Shown here: piece by piece, positions 49,970-60,298 of the stretch
Layout of the letters: each line of letters opens with the position of its first letter
Position numbering within the stretch: position 1 is the first letter of the stretch
NCBI GenBank assembly: GCA_963922205.1
Contig: CAWUHX010000170.1
Location: 62,001-126,000, forward strand
Length of the DNA stretch: 64,000 nt
Source: Romanomermis culicivorax
Lineage: Eukaryota; Nematoda; Enoplea; Mermithida; Mermithidae
Reading direction: 5' to 3'
The notes under the pieces: model-generated
Database searches by the model: none
The model's input: only the letters and a program-made list of their open reading frames with translations
Told to the model about the DNA's origin: nothing
Program-made: the position numbers and the translations under genes

Positions 49970-50770
49970 ATAAGTTTCATTATAAAAATTATCCAAACTA
50001 GAAAATAGGAAAACTATAAATTAGAAAAATAGAAAACAACCTATTCATCAAAACTTATACAGTAATAATAGAAAATTTTTATAAATTAGCAAAAACTATT
50101 AATTTTATGGTAGAGATTTAATTATTGTTTATGAGCTTATTGTAGTATTTTCCTTTTTTATGATGGGAAAGCTTTAAAGACCTCTATAACTCATGAACAC
50201 GTGCCCATATCATTTCTTTAGCTTATTTTACTAGCATATAACCAGATAAAACCAGTTGAAACACATGTTTTACTGTACAACCCTAGTATTTCTGTTTTGA
50301 TCCTTGAAGCTATAAAAGAACTGTAATAGCTGTTTAGAACCCCGTTGCACCATATTTTTTTTTCATGTGGGAAAGCTTTAAAGATCCTTATAACTCATGT
50401 CCACGTAGCTATATTGCTTCTATAGCTTTGACCTTGATAATTGCTATAACACATAAAACACATATTTTCTCTAGCTTTGACCTCAAAGGTTACTATAACA
50501 CACAAACGCATTTATTTTATTTTGTAGAACATAACCCCCCTCTTAAATACTCATTAGAATAGTAGAATACTGTAGGATATATGTCTCGAATATTTATTAT
50601 GCTTATAACTCCTCCTCTTACATCTATAAGCTATAAGTCCTAGTTATTTTATTATAGTTATAACCTCCTTTTACTCTTAAATTTTGAACACTTTATACAT
50701 TTATCTGTTTTGTTGCTATAAAAACTACTTGTTTCTCTTTCTCTCTCTCTCTTTGCTATATTTCTTCAAG
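49970..50770. promoter_or_regulatory. Divergent promoter region of the Polinton with a direct repeat
   Basis: This gap lies between the minus-strand polymerase and the plus-strand genes. Two direct repeats of about 35 bp start at 50165 and 50369 and share GGGAAAGCTTTAAAGA, TATAACTCATG and a CACGT word. A TATAAAA box at 50717-50723 lies 59 nt before the ATG of the plus-strand gene. A CT microsatellite follows it. Confidence 0.55.
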
Positions 50771-50781
50771 AATTTTTGAAA

Positions 50782-52029
50782 ATGGAACACCAGTTCACGT
50801 TAGACAAAAACATGGCATTATTTGTAGTGGTTGAAGGTAGATACGTGTCAATTTATTTTCGTAATGTTGACCCTAAAACAAAAGCGGCGTACGGTCGCAG
50901 GTTCAAGCTCATTTTACCACAATACGGTATACTACGCCGCAATGTCAATATTATTGAAAAGACATTTTCACATGGAGGTCAATGCGGCATCAACTTTGGT
51001 TATAAGATGCTGGTCGAGAGTGACGGGGTTACAGTACGATTTAACAATTTGTTTAATGGAATGAAATGGAGTTTATCTAAAGAAGTAAGCTGATATATGA
51101 ATTCTTTTTTAACAATTTGAAACTTGAATTATTTTCTTTCTTTCTTTCTTTTAAAATATATAATGTTTTATCCTTTAGCAATTTTGGCGTTGGACCTATA
51201 TGATACATGAGATAGCGCCAGCTATTTCAAATGAGTACAATGCTTTAGCAGTAAAACACCAATTAGCGATAAAACAGAAAACAAATGATAACGACCACAC
51301 AGCTGGAAAAGATGATTCTACCACAAAAATCATTAAAAAGAAGAAGAAGTCGCTGCTGATAAGAAAATCATTAAGGAAGAAGAAGGGGTTCATGCTACAA
51401 AATTTGGTGGAGAACAGAGCTGTGCTAGTGAAGATCAAAAAGCAGCTAGCGTTCAATGGATGTTTGTTAACAATCTCTTCATCGACTGTTTCAATGATCA
51501 TGACTACGATTCAACGTCGGATACCAGTTCATTGGACGCGGAAACCAAAGGTATTTGTGAGTTACGTGTTCTGGGTTTAGATATTCCATGGTTTTTTGAT
51601 GAGCAAGTAGTAAAAGGTGAAAAATTATTTATAATTATATGTGCTGAGCTAATTATACAAGACATCTTTAATGGGTGTATTTTTGATTGTTATTGTGCGA
51701 AAGAGCTAGGAATTATTGAGCATCATCATTGTCCAGCTCGTCATTCCATATATAATATTGCAATTACACCAACAGTTAATCGTTTATAGGAAAAGATGGG
51801 AGTTATCATTGACTGTTTTGAATATGTTATAGGTGAAGTTCAAGGTTATTATTGTCTTCGCTCTTTTAAACAGATGATTGACATATTTAGATGTATCCCA
51901 CTTACAAGTACTGGTCGTAAAATTCTTAAGGATACTGTAGCTTGTTTTATTGATGAAGGTTATCATTAGGATTTTGATGATGCTGTTGTTATCCAAACAC
52001 TAGATGAGTTTATTAACCGTAAATTGTAA
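50782..52029 (+). pseudogene. Unknown Polinton gene, two exons, broken by a frameshift and two TAG codons
   Basis: Exon 1 (50782-51084) encodes about 101 residues with an ordered beta-rich look and ends at a GTAAGC donor. Exon 2 begins at 51179 after TTTAG with QFWRWTYMIHE. The frame then runs through a lysine/glutamate-rich linker, where it shifts near 51336. It continues with a cysteine- and histidine-bearing domain (HHHCPARH near 51740) to the stop at 52027. In-frame TAGs occur at 51787 and 51967. I do not recognise the family, and the gene is not among the Polinton core genes I know. Its position, first gene of the plus arm facing polB, suggests an early or accessory function. That is inference only. 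Confidence 0.6.
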
Positions 52030-52322
52030 AAGTTTTGCTTACATTTATTACAGTTTTGCTTACATTCATTCGTTACAGTTTTGTATGTTTTAATTAGCTA
52101 TAGTTTGTTTGCTTGCTTATGTGTTTGCTTGTTATATAATTTCCTACATACTTTGCGCGTATATTTTTGCATACAATTTTACATCTGTATTGTTTTATTA
52201 TATATTGTAATTTTGATAATTATGGATAGATAGCAATTTGTTTAAAATAATAAAAAATCATTTTAAAAATTGTTCAAGTAAAAAGTGGTTGGTTTTTGTT
52301 GTCGTGAAAAAGAGAGAGAGAG

Positions 52323-52976
52323 ATGTCAAATGATGGTGAAAAGTTTTATATATGGAAACATCCATTCAACTGCATAGTTTCTGCTCCAACAAAATCAGGA
52401 AAAACACAATTTGTTAAAAAACTTGTAATTTTTGCTAAAGAAATGCTTCACCCTGCTCCTGTGAAAATTTATTGGTGTTATTCGGAATGGCAAGAAGCTT
52501 ACGATGAACTAGTTCAGAAATGTTCTTATGTAGAATTAATTCAAGGTTCGCCTGATTTGAATGAACTTCAGAAAAGTAAAGATACACCTAAATTATTAAT
52601 TATGGATGATATGATGCAAGAGATGAAGAATGATCAAAGTTTAACTCAACTTTTTACTAAAGGATTGCATCATTGGAATATATCAATTATACATATAGTT
52701 CAGAATGCCTTTTTTGATGGAATGCGTACAAGTACGATAAATGCTCAATATTTAATTCTTTTAAAAAACCCTTGCGATAGATTACAAGTCCGCACACTGG
52801 CTCGACAGATTTTTCCAACTACTTCAAATTATTTCATAGAGGCATATGAGGATGCTACTAGTAAACCATACGGTTATTTATTAATAGATCTTACACAGAC
52901 ATGTCCTGAAAAATATCGACTTAGATCTAATATATTTTCCAACAATGATCATATGATTTTGTATACACCTAAATGA
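52323..52976 (+). CDS. Genome-packaging ATPase (FtsK/HerA superfamily)
   Basis: An intact 217-codon ORF with a Walker A motif APTKSGKT at residues 21-28 and a Walker B motif LLIMDDMM at residues 91-98. In Polintons and adenovirus-like agents this ATPase pumps DNA into the capsid. The ATG follows a GA microsatellite. The ORF has no stop or frameshift, in contrast to its neighbours. It is the usual length for the family. Confidence 0.93.
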   Translation: MSNDGEKFYIWKHPFNCIVSAPTKSGKTQFVKKLVIFAKEMLHPAPVKIYWCYSEWQEAYDELVQKCSYVELIQGSPDLNELQKSKDTPKLLIMDDMMQEMKNDQSLTQLFTKGLHHWNISIIHIVQNAFFDGMRTSTINAQYLILLKNPCDRLQVRTLARQIFPTTSNYFIEAYEDATSKPYGYLLIDLTQTCPEKYRLRSNIFSNNDHMILYTPK

Positions 52977-53035
52977 TTCATCATTTTTACAAAAAAACTT
53001 TATACAAGTTAGTCGGATCCTAATATTTTAGCGAT

Positions 53036-53404
53036 ATGATATACAGTAAATACATTTTTTTAAATAGTCTCGCTGTGATTCTTTTTATAGCTGTTTTTAT
53101 TGTATGGGTACAATACCCTTTTCAATTTTATGAAAATGGAGAAACTGAAAATGTTACAGATTTTACAACACCAAATACAAAAAATGTTACAGATCGGAAA
53201 TTATTATTACGGGAAAATTATAAATTACATATAACACCCTTACTACGTTATGTCGAAAAAATTTTACATTGTCCTCAGAATGACGGGCAATTTATGCAAT
53301 TACGAGCATGTTTCAAAATATATATTTTCAATCCTGTCGTATTTTCTTGTTGTAGTCGTACCAGTAAATTTCAAAACTTGTACATCAATGGAACTAGATT
53401 ATGA
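53036..53404 (+). CDS. Small membrane-anchored protein, unknown
   Basis: The 122-codon ORF starts 60 nt after the ATPase stop. Residues about 7-26 form a single hydrophobic helix, followed by an asparagine/threonine-rich stretch with NVT sequons and then a basic segment with several cysteines (CSRCS-like spacing is absent; CC occurs once). The topology would be a signal-anchor with the C-terminus outside. I cannot assign a family. It may be an envelope or entry accessory, but nothing in the sequence proves that. Confidence 0.5.
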   Translation: MIYSKYIFLNSLAVILFIAVFIVWVQYPFQFYENGETENVTDFTTPNTKNVTDRKLLLRENYKLHITPLLRYVEKILHCPQNDGQFMQLRACFKIYIFNPVVFSCCSRTSKFQNLYINGTRL

Positions 53405-53526
53405 TATATTGATAGGGTAGACTTATTACATAATCAGAAAAAATACTATACCCTTCATCAGTCTAGTTGAGAATTTTGAAGAGGTTGGTCGTTTTTCTAT
53501 AATTTGTTTGTTTTGCGACAATTACG

Positions 53527-53984
53527 ATGTCAGCTGCATTTGAAGTTTTTGTCAGAATGGTGCAAAATAAAGTAAAAGGTACACATTTTATATCTCTTCT
53601 TCTTCTTCAACTAGTTATTAAACTATACTATTTTTTATTTAAAGTAAAATTCTAAACAACAAACAGAAATGCGAGATAGCTGATTTGTTTTGGACTCGTT
53701 TCTCACCCGAAGCCAAGATTTTTCACAAAGACATAGCTAAGGAGTGCAACCATTTACGTCGTGAAGTTAGTTTACCCATGGGATGTAAAAAAGTTACCCA
53801 ATTTTGGTGTTTTGCTAGATTATTACTGATGGAATTGGATATGATTGAACCTCATGCTTTTTTTGTAGAAGATCTTTTTTTAAAGCTAGATACAGTTCAT
53901 AAACTATTTTTTATGAATATGAATAACTTGTGTGCTTTTTCTAGATGTGAAGAGTTGAATATCGTTATACAAAATGAAGCTTGA
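53527..53984 (+). CDS. Unknown Polinton protein, two exons
   Basis: Exon 1 (53527-53571) encodes MSAAFEVFVRMVQNK and ends at a GTAAAAG donor. Exon 2 (53667-53984) starts after AAACAG in phase 0 with KCEIADLFWTRFSPEAK and ends at a TGA. The product would have 120 residues, soluble, with several cysteines. No stop interrupts it. The exon join is my inference from phase. No family is recognised. Confidence 0.5.
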
Positions 53985-54078
53985 TTACTATCTTAATGTA
54001 ATACATTAAATATTTCAATGTTTATTCATCATTTTGTCATTATTGTAAAATTTTTCTGTACTGTACGGTCTGTTTTGT

Positions 54079-54433
54079 ATGGCTTCTAGATTGAAGAAAT
54101 ATATTCACGAGCTCAATGTGTTAAAAAATTCAAATCATGTTCAAAGACATGCTTTTCTTCAACATTCTTCCCCCGACTTGATCTGTTGTATATGCGAAAT
54201 TTGTTTGAACATTTTGAACGGTAATATTCCTATTAATTCAAACTTAAAAAAGAAATTGGCAAAACATAAATTATTGCTTAGAGGTTTAGCTACAAGACAC
54301 AAAAAAAAACAAGAAAAAAGATTTACATAATAAACGTGTAAGAATTGTTCAAAGTGGTGGAGCATTTTTACCTCTAGTACTACCCGCTTTATTATCAACA
54401 TTAGCAAGTTTTGTTACAGAGAAATTATTATAG
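54079..54433 (+). pseudogene. pX-like Polinton protein with a frameshift
   Basis: The first frame (54079-54330) gives about 83 residues ending in a lysine-rich tail. In another frame, directly adjoining (about 54323-54433), comes QSGGAFLPLVLPALLSTL, the glycine-proline-hydrophobic tail typical of adenovirus pX-like Polinton proteins. Together they look like one ancestral small virion protein split by a frameshift near 54325. In related agents this class is thought to bind DNA or membrane in the particle. Confidence 0.6.
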
Positions 54434-54434
54434 A

Positions 54435-55240
54435 ATGAAATTTGCTAGTAAATTTGCTCTTATACCTCATGAGGTTCTGAATAAGTTGAATAACTCTCAG
54501 GCTTCTTCTTCGATGAGTGCAAATGAAAAGACAGGTATAGCTAAGCAAGTTGACATGTATCCTAATGAATTAGAGTGCATTTTGAAAGATAATACTTTAA
54601 CACCCCAAGAACAATACAAAATGTACTCACAACTATTTTCACAATATTTAACTTTTGAACATGAAAAGGCTCAACCTTCTACAGTGATTTTAAAACAAAA
54701 AGTTATTGATGATAATGAAGATGAAAATGATAGTGATGATTCGAAACAAAAGGAAAAAAACTGGTTGAATGATGAAAAGTTACTTAGTGGTATTCCTAAA
54801 CAGTTTAAATGCTCAGCATCCTTATTATTAGAACATGTGCGACGTAACCCTAGTATAAATGTTAATAAGCAAGGTGAAGTATTAATTGATGGAAAATTAA
54901 TTGAAGGATCACATATTATTGATTTATTGCATGATTTGTCGCATAAATGTTCAAAAAACAAACGGTTGGAGTAGAAGAGTTTGTTAATGCTTTGAAAAAA
55001 TATAATGTACCCTTAGAGGCTATAGGAAACCCTTTACGTAAAATGTTATTCACTTTACCTCGGAAACTCTCCCACCATACACCTCCGGAAGAATCAGATG
55101 ATCAGACAGTTAGTAGTGTCAAGGGGTTGAATAAACCACTCGTGAAAGGTGTTGATTTATTTTCAAGTGGCGCAGAAGAAGATATCAAAGATGATTCATT
55201 CTTTATTAAAGGAAACTCGACAGAAAAGAAGATACGGTGA
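54435..55240 (+). pseudogene. Polinton capsid-associated protein of unknown function, frameshifted
   Basis: The ATG at 54435 (MKFASKFALIPHEVLNKL) opens 180 codons with an acidic linker and a lysine-leucine domain (ECILKDN to IEGSHIIDLLHDL). The frame ends at 54974, but the continuation GVEEFVNALKKYNVP lies in the next frame from about 54955 to 55240. A frameshift in the A-rich stretch near 54955 best explains this. Proteins with this order of parts accompany the pX-like gene in many Polintons. The role is not established. Confidence 0.6.
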
Positions 55241-55261
55241 AAAATTAGAGCACTTAGACGG

Positions 55262-56377
55262 TATACTCCTTTGTACTAGAGCGATGAACTTCTTACTACA
55301 AAAATTTACACGGAAATCTTACAGCTTTTTCTAGTATTGAAAAAATATATGTTGAAGCTAGAAAACACCGTAAAACAATTACACGTAAAAAGGTTAAAGA
55401 TTGGCTTTCAAAACAAGATAGTTATACTTTACATAAACAAGTCAACAAAAAATTTTTACGTAATCGTATTTATGTTACAGCTATGGATCAACAATGGGAA
55501 ATTGATTTGGCAGATATGTCTTCTTTAGCAGATTTTAATGATGGATACAAATTTATGTTTACATGTATAGATGTATTAAGTAAATACACCTGGGTTGAAC
55601 CATTGAAATCAAAACATGCAAAGAATGTTTGTGATGCTTTTCAAAATATTTTAAAATGAGGTTGAATCCCTTGGAGAGTGCGCAGCAATAAAGGAAAAGA
55701 ATTTGTCAACAAAGATTTCCAAAAATTATTGAAAACTAATGATATGCATTTTTTTACTTCTCAAAATGAAGACATTAAATGTTCAATAGTGGAACGGTTT
55801 AATAGAACTCCAAAAACTAAATTATTTAAATATTTTGCAGAGTTTACCACTTATAAATGGATCAATATTTTACCCTCAATTGTTTCCAACTATAATCACT
55901 CTGTTCATAGATCGATTAAGGAAAAACCTATTAATGTAAATTATTCTAATGACAAAATTATATGGCAAAGACTCTACCCTGAAAGATTATACACTAGAAA
56001 GTCTAAGATTGATATAGGAGATTATGTGCGAATTAGCAAACATAGAGTTGTATTTGACAAAAGTTATTTACCTCAATGGAGTGAAGAAGTTTTCAAAGTA
56101 AATACATATTGTGAAGATACTTCATATACTTTATAGAATTCAAGATTTGGAAGGGGAAGATATAGAAGGACGTTTTTATGAAAAAGAACTTCAGAAAATT
56201 GATTTTAATCTTAATATCAAAGAATACAAAATTGAAAAGATTTTGAAAACTAAACATTTACCAGATGGTCAAAATAGAGTACTTGTGAAGTGGTGGGGTT
56301 ATCCTGAAAAATTCAACAGCTGGATTTTAGAAAAGGATATACAAAATGACGACGACGATTACGATGAACAACTTTGA
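55262..56377 (+). pseudogene. Polinton integrase with C-terminal chromodomain, multiply broken
   Basis: The conserved start region contains SYYKNLHGNLTAFSSIEK and YTLHKQV. The catalytic core has an aspartate in EIDLADM and a glutamate in SIVERFNRT. The segment where the second aspartate is expected reads SNKGKEF, so that residue is asparagine. In-frame TGAs lie at 55657 and 55663. A frameshift near 56132 separates the core from the C-terminal part, which includes a chromodomain (VLVKWWGYPEKFNSWI, about 56278-56330). The enzyme would insert the element DNA into chromosomes. As read it is inactive. Its end overlaps the protease start by 32 nt. Confidence 0.88.
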
Positions 56378-56888
56378 ATTGCCATTTTATGTTCAACAAG
56401 ATGCCCTATTATCAGAGAATTTTTTAGGGGTTTTTGCTTGCGATACTCTGCCGAAGATATTTAAAAGACTTGCAGCTTTAATTGCAAACACGGATACATC
56501 TTTTAAAGAAGTAGGTCATTGGATAGCTATGTATTTTGATAATGCTAACTCTGTATATTATTTTGATTCCTATGGTTTACCACCAATTATTCCTGCTTTT
56601 ATAAACTATATTAACAAAAATGCTTCAATAAGATACACAAATAAGAAACATTTACAAAATTTTAATAATAGAGTTTGTGGTATATATACTTTATATTTTT
56701 TGTATTATAAAGTGCAACATATTCCTATGTATAAAATGTTTAAAAGTTTTAGTAGCACAAATTTTGTTTATAATGATAAATTGGTTTGTAAGTTTTTTTA
56801 TTGTAAATTTTCTGTAAAAGGTCGCTTGCGAAATAAATTATGTACACGTTTGAAAAAGTTAACTCCTTCTTTATGTATTTCTGCATAA
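56346..56888 (+). CDS. Adenain-like cysteine protease
   Basis: An intact 180-codon ORF. The C48/C5-type catalytic arrangement is visible: His58 in GHWIAMY, Asp74 in FDSYG, Gln104, and Cys111 in RVCGIY. In Polintons this protease processes virion precursors. A second in-frame ATG (residue 7) precedes NNFELPF and may be the true start. It overlaps the integrase end, suggesting shared transcription. Confidence 0.9.
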   Translation: MTTTITMNNFELPFYVQQDALLSENFLGVFACDTLPKIFKRLAALIANTDTSFKEVGHWIAMYFDNANSVYYFDSYGLPPIIPAFINYINKNASIRYTNKKHLQNFNNRVCGIYTLYFLYYKVQHIPMYKMFKSFSSTNFVYNDKLVCKFFYCKFSVKGRLRNKLCTRLKKLTPSLCISA

Positions 56889-56905
56889 TTTTTACTTTAC
56901 TTTAA

Positions 56906-56971
56906 TAGCTCCGCCTCCTTTATATTTTCGTATAATTTTATTGGTTACTTTAGTAGCTCCGCCTTCTTATA
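56906..56971 (+). promoter_or_regulatory. Direct repeat with GCTCCGCCT core upstream of late genes
   Basis: TAGCTCCGCCTCCTTTATA (56906-56924) and TAGCTCCGCCTTCTTATA (56954-56971) are near-identical and 48 bp apart. They stand out as GC-rich words in AT-rich DNA, each leading into a TATA-like end. They lie about 50-115 nt before the next start codon, so they may be promoter elements. Confidence 0.45.
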
Positions 56972-57021
56972 AATTTATGATTGAGTGTTTAGTTGTTAAA
57001 TAAAAAATTCTTTATTTTGAA

Positions 57022-57330
57022 ATGGATAGTAGTAATAGTATGCATTCGGAAACGTCTGGCATTAGCGTTTGGGAGTTTTTTGGAAAACGTCTACCTTGAA
57101 ATGAAGTGGTTTTCTTCAGTCAGGTCATACTAATATACATTGTAGTCATTACAGCTATAATAAATTTATCTCTCTACAATAATAATACACAATTGTGGGT
57201 TGGCCTTTTGTGCGCTTGTATAGGATATTTATTACCTAGTCCCATACCGGCAGTATTACAGTCACCTAATTCATTGAAGACCGTACCTGCGACAACAACA
57301 AACAAGATTATAAATGATGACAACCATTGA
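57022..57330 (+). pseudogene. Small Polinton membrane protein with an in-frame TGA
   Basis: The ATG at 57022 leads into MDSSNSMHSETSG and ISVWEFFGKRLP, then a TGA at 57097. The same frame continues with two hydrophobic helices (VILIYIVVITAII and WVGLLCACIGYLLP). This pattern, a short N-terminus followed by helices ending in a GYLLP-like turn, is a recurrent small ORF before the minor capsid gene in Polintons. Its end overlaps the next ATG (57314). Confidence 0.65.
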
Positions 57331-58155
57331 AGATCAATTTTATATCACATTACCTAGTAATAGCGAAAATGGAACCAAACCCCCAGATTTTTCAGCCCAT
57401 CTACCTTACCGTTTAAAACTAGATGGAAACTGGGAGGTAGGGCTAAGTGAAATAATGTATCCCTATAGTTGGGCTACATTTACCAATTATGGTGGAGATA
57501 ATGTAATAACGTTAATTATGGATGGTGTTAGAAATAAGGTTAAAAAATTAAAGTAATAGTTTTTGAAAAACATTACTTTACCTTATCTGAATTAATTGAT
57601 GAGTTGAATGCAAAAATTGGAGCAGCTATTGCCGGAACTAACATGGAAATCATGTTTTCATACCATGAACATAGTAGAGGATTAGTTAATTTGAAAAAAA
57701 AAATTGGTACAATCTTACGTAAAATCAAAATAAGCAAACGATTAATGGAGCTTCTCGGATTTAGTGCTACCAATACTGAGGCCTATGCAACTGCTGATGA
57801 TTTTTTAAATAGATCTGTGAATATTAACTTATATACTGTTGGAGAGAAACCTCCAAAAAATTCTAACACACATATTCCACCATCCAAAGCTGTTTTTCTT
57901 GCCGAGCCTGGAACTAATCATTTATACATGTTAGGCATTCAACCACCACATTTGAATGATTTACAGAATTTTTATGTTTACTGTAATATTATTGAAAATC
58001 AGATTGTTGGAAATACTTTAGCACCGCTTTTACGTATAGTAAATGTTCAGGGAAAATACAAAGATAATGTGAGTCGATTATATGAAACACCTCACTATAT
58101 ACCCATTCAATTGAAAGAAATTACAGTACTCGAGATTAATATAAAAACAGTATGA
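57314..58155 (+). pseudogene. Minor capsid (penton) protein with a frameshift
   Basis: The N-terminal part (57314-57556) has FYITLPSNS and GNWEVGLSEIMYPYSW, typical of Polinton penton proteins (single jelly roll). The rest (about 57559-58155) is in another frame: FTLSELIDELN, LMELLGFSA, and a C-terminus with NIIENQIVGNT. A frameshift near 57545-57558 separates them; the gap is too short to be an intron. The protein would form vertices of the particle. Confidence 0.85.
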
Positions 58156-58159
58156 ATGA

Positions 58160-58367
58160 GCTTATACCCTTTCAGTTTGGGAATGTTATAGTTAAATTAC
58201 ATTTTCGGCGATATACTCCTTTATTCCTATAATGATAGTATCAAATTTTTATTTATTTATTCATTCATTTGCATTTGGACATGTTGTCGTCAGGTTGAAT
58301 TTTTGCAAATGCTCTTAATTAATTAATTAATTCATTTAGTTGTTCCTTCTGATTTTCAAAGCAGAAT
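58160..58367. other. Short intergenic gap in the Polinton
   Basis: AT-rich spacer with a TTAATTAATTAATTAATT stretch (58316-58333). No coding content. Confidence 0.5.
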
Positions 58368-58904
58368 ATGCATACCATATTTATCCCTGAAACCGTTGAT
58401 TACTGGATCAATATTTATCAATGCAGCATTCAAGATAATCAATTTCAGTTAGGTGGTACCTTAGAAGGTTTCTGAGCAGCATACTCGTATTATTATAGAC
58501 ATCAAGGAGCTGGAGTTGGTAATTTTTTCAAGAGTTTGTGGCGTCTAGCTATGCGTTTGTTAAAATCTGCAGGAAAGCATGCACTTGCTGCAGGTTCTAA
58601 AATTGCAGGCAATGTGGTAGAGGGTCGTTTTTTTAAAGAAAGTGTTGCTGAGCATGGAGGAAACGCAGCTGGCAACTTATTACACAAAAGGGGTGAACGC
58701 ATTCATAAAGGAAAAGGTTTAGGGAAGCGTAAACATATAAATTCTACGATTAATATAAAAAGCAATAAAAAGTTAAATGATGGTCCTCGTCAACAGCATC
58801 AGCATCAAAAACAACATAAACGTAAACATCTGAAACGACATTCCTCATTCTTAAAAAAGACTCCAGGTAGAGTAGTCGGTTTCAAGGATATCTATTCAAA
58901 ATGA
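58368..58904 (+). pseudogene. pVI-like basic virion protein with an in-frame TGA
   Basis: The ATG at 58368 starts MHTIFIPETVDYW and continues through LGGTLEGF to a TGA at 58473. In the same frame follow HQGAGVGNFFKSLWR, an alanine/glycine-rich amphipathic stretch, and a very basic histidine/lysine-rich tail. The order resembles the pVI-like membrane-active virion proteins found next to the major capsid gene in Polintons. The downstream ATG at 58551 could make a shorter product. The stop overlaps the next ATG by 4 nt. Confidence 0.6.
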
Positions 58905-60298
58905 GTAAATTTATTGATGCTACATCGTCTCCTAGTAGTAAAACGGAATTAGATTTATTTACTGTACCTCCAACACAAGTTGCTATTGGTAGAAGTTTTT
59001 GGTCTGAAATTCAGCTACAAAATCCTTGTACTAATGAAGGACCTTATGAGTTTGTTATTTCACCTGATTCATATATGCTGGACTTATCAAAAAATTTTAT
59101 ATATTTTACTATTCGAATTACAAAAGCTAATGGTGCTGCTTGCACATTAACAGCAGATGCCAACAACAATCTCAATGGTAACGTTGTGGCACCAATTAAT
59201 TTGATCAGCAAAACATTTTTTAAGCAGATCAAAATGTACTTAAATGGAAAATTAATATCTGACAGGTAAGTTTTATACTTAAATATATGTTCACGTTGTT
59301 TAATTTTAACATTTTAACATTTTAGTGGGGATAGATACGCTTACAGATCTTATTTGGAAATGGAATTGAACTATGGTTGTGATGCTAAGTTGACACATGT
59401 TGCAACTGCTGGTTATGCTTTTGAAAATGGCGATGTTCTTGATATAAAGAAAAACAAGGGTGCTTTGGAGAGAGTTCAGATGTTTAAAAACAGCACAGTT
59501 GTTGAATTAATGGCCCCTATACATGCCGATCTATTTATGCAAGAACGTTTTCTATTGAATCAGTGTACTTTGAAAATTGATTTATACAGACATAGAGCTG
59601 ATTTTTGCTTGCAAAAATTTATATCTACTGACAAGGAAGCTTATAAAATCGAGGTTAAAAGCATGTCTTTATTTATTAAAAAAGTTGAAGTTGTGGATAA
59701 TATCAATCTAGCTATTGAGTCGATGTTACAAAATACAGCTGCAAAATACCCTATTTGTCGATGTCATGTTACAAGTCTATAAATAACAACTAGTCGTCGC
59801 TCAGCTCCTCTGAACTCATTGTTCACAGGTCCTTTACCTCCTCGTCTCATTGTGGCGCTCATTGATGGTGCGGCTGCTAGGGGTGATTATTATCAAAGCC
59901 CCTTCAACTTTAAAGGTTTCAGATTAAACGAAATTAAAGTAACAAGCGGTACTATGACATTACCTACAAGGCCTTATATGTTAAATTTTAAAGAAAACAA
60001 ATATTTGCGCACTTTTATACAATTATTTGAGGGTGTAGGAATTTGTACAGATAACAAGGGCAATGAAATTACTCGAAATTCTCTTACAACGCATAACATG
60101 CTTTTTGTTTTTGATTTGACTCCTTGGGGTATGGATGGTAATTTTTTGGAACTTGTACGTGAAGGAACCACCAGTTTACAGATGAATTTTGGAGAGGATA
60201 TACCAGATGGTGGTATTGAAGCACTTATATACGCAGAATTTGACTCTCTCCTAATGATTGATAAAAATCGTGAAACCTTTATGGATTATAGTACTTAA
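58901..60298 (+). pseudogene. Major capsid protein (double jelly roll) with one intron and one in-frame TAA
   Basis: Exon 1 (58901-59265) and exon 2 (59326-60298) are joined by a 60-nt GT-AG intron (GTAAGT to TTTTAG). The N-terminal part carries FIDATSSPSSKTELDLF and the first jelly roll. The second half shows YQSPFNFKGF and the closing EALIYAEFDSLL. A TAA at 59780-59782 interrupts the frame in the middle, which otherwise continues without shift to the stop at 60296. In Polintons this protein forms the hexons of the virion shell. The intron within a capsid gene is notable. Confidence 0.9.

Noticed and set aside
57540-57562. A 23-nt GT-AG intron joining the two halves of the minor capsid gene
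   Set aside because: Far shorter than any plausible spliceosomal intron here; a frameshift is more likely.
45185-60298. Idea that TGA is translated as an amino acid in the Polinton
   Set aside because: Host genes in the window use TGA as a stop, other stop codons and frameshifts are also present, and one integrase catalytic residue is lost; decay explains all of it.
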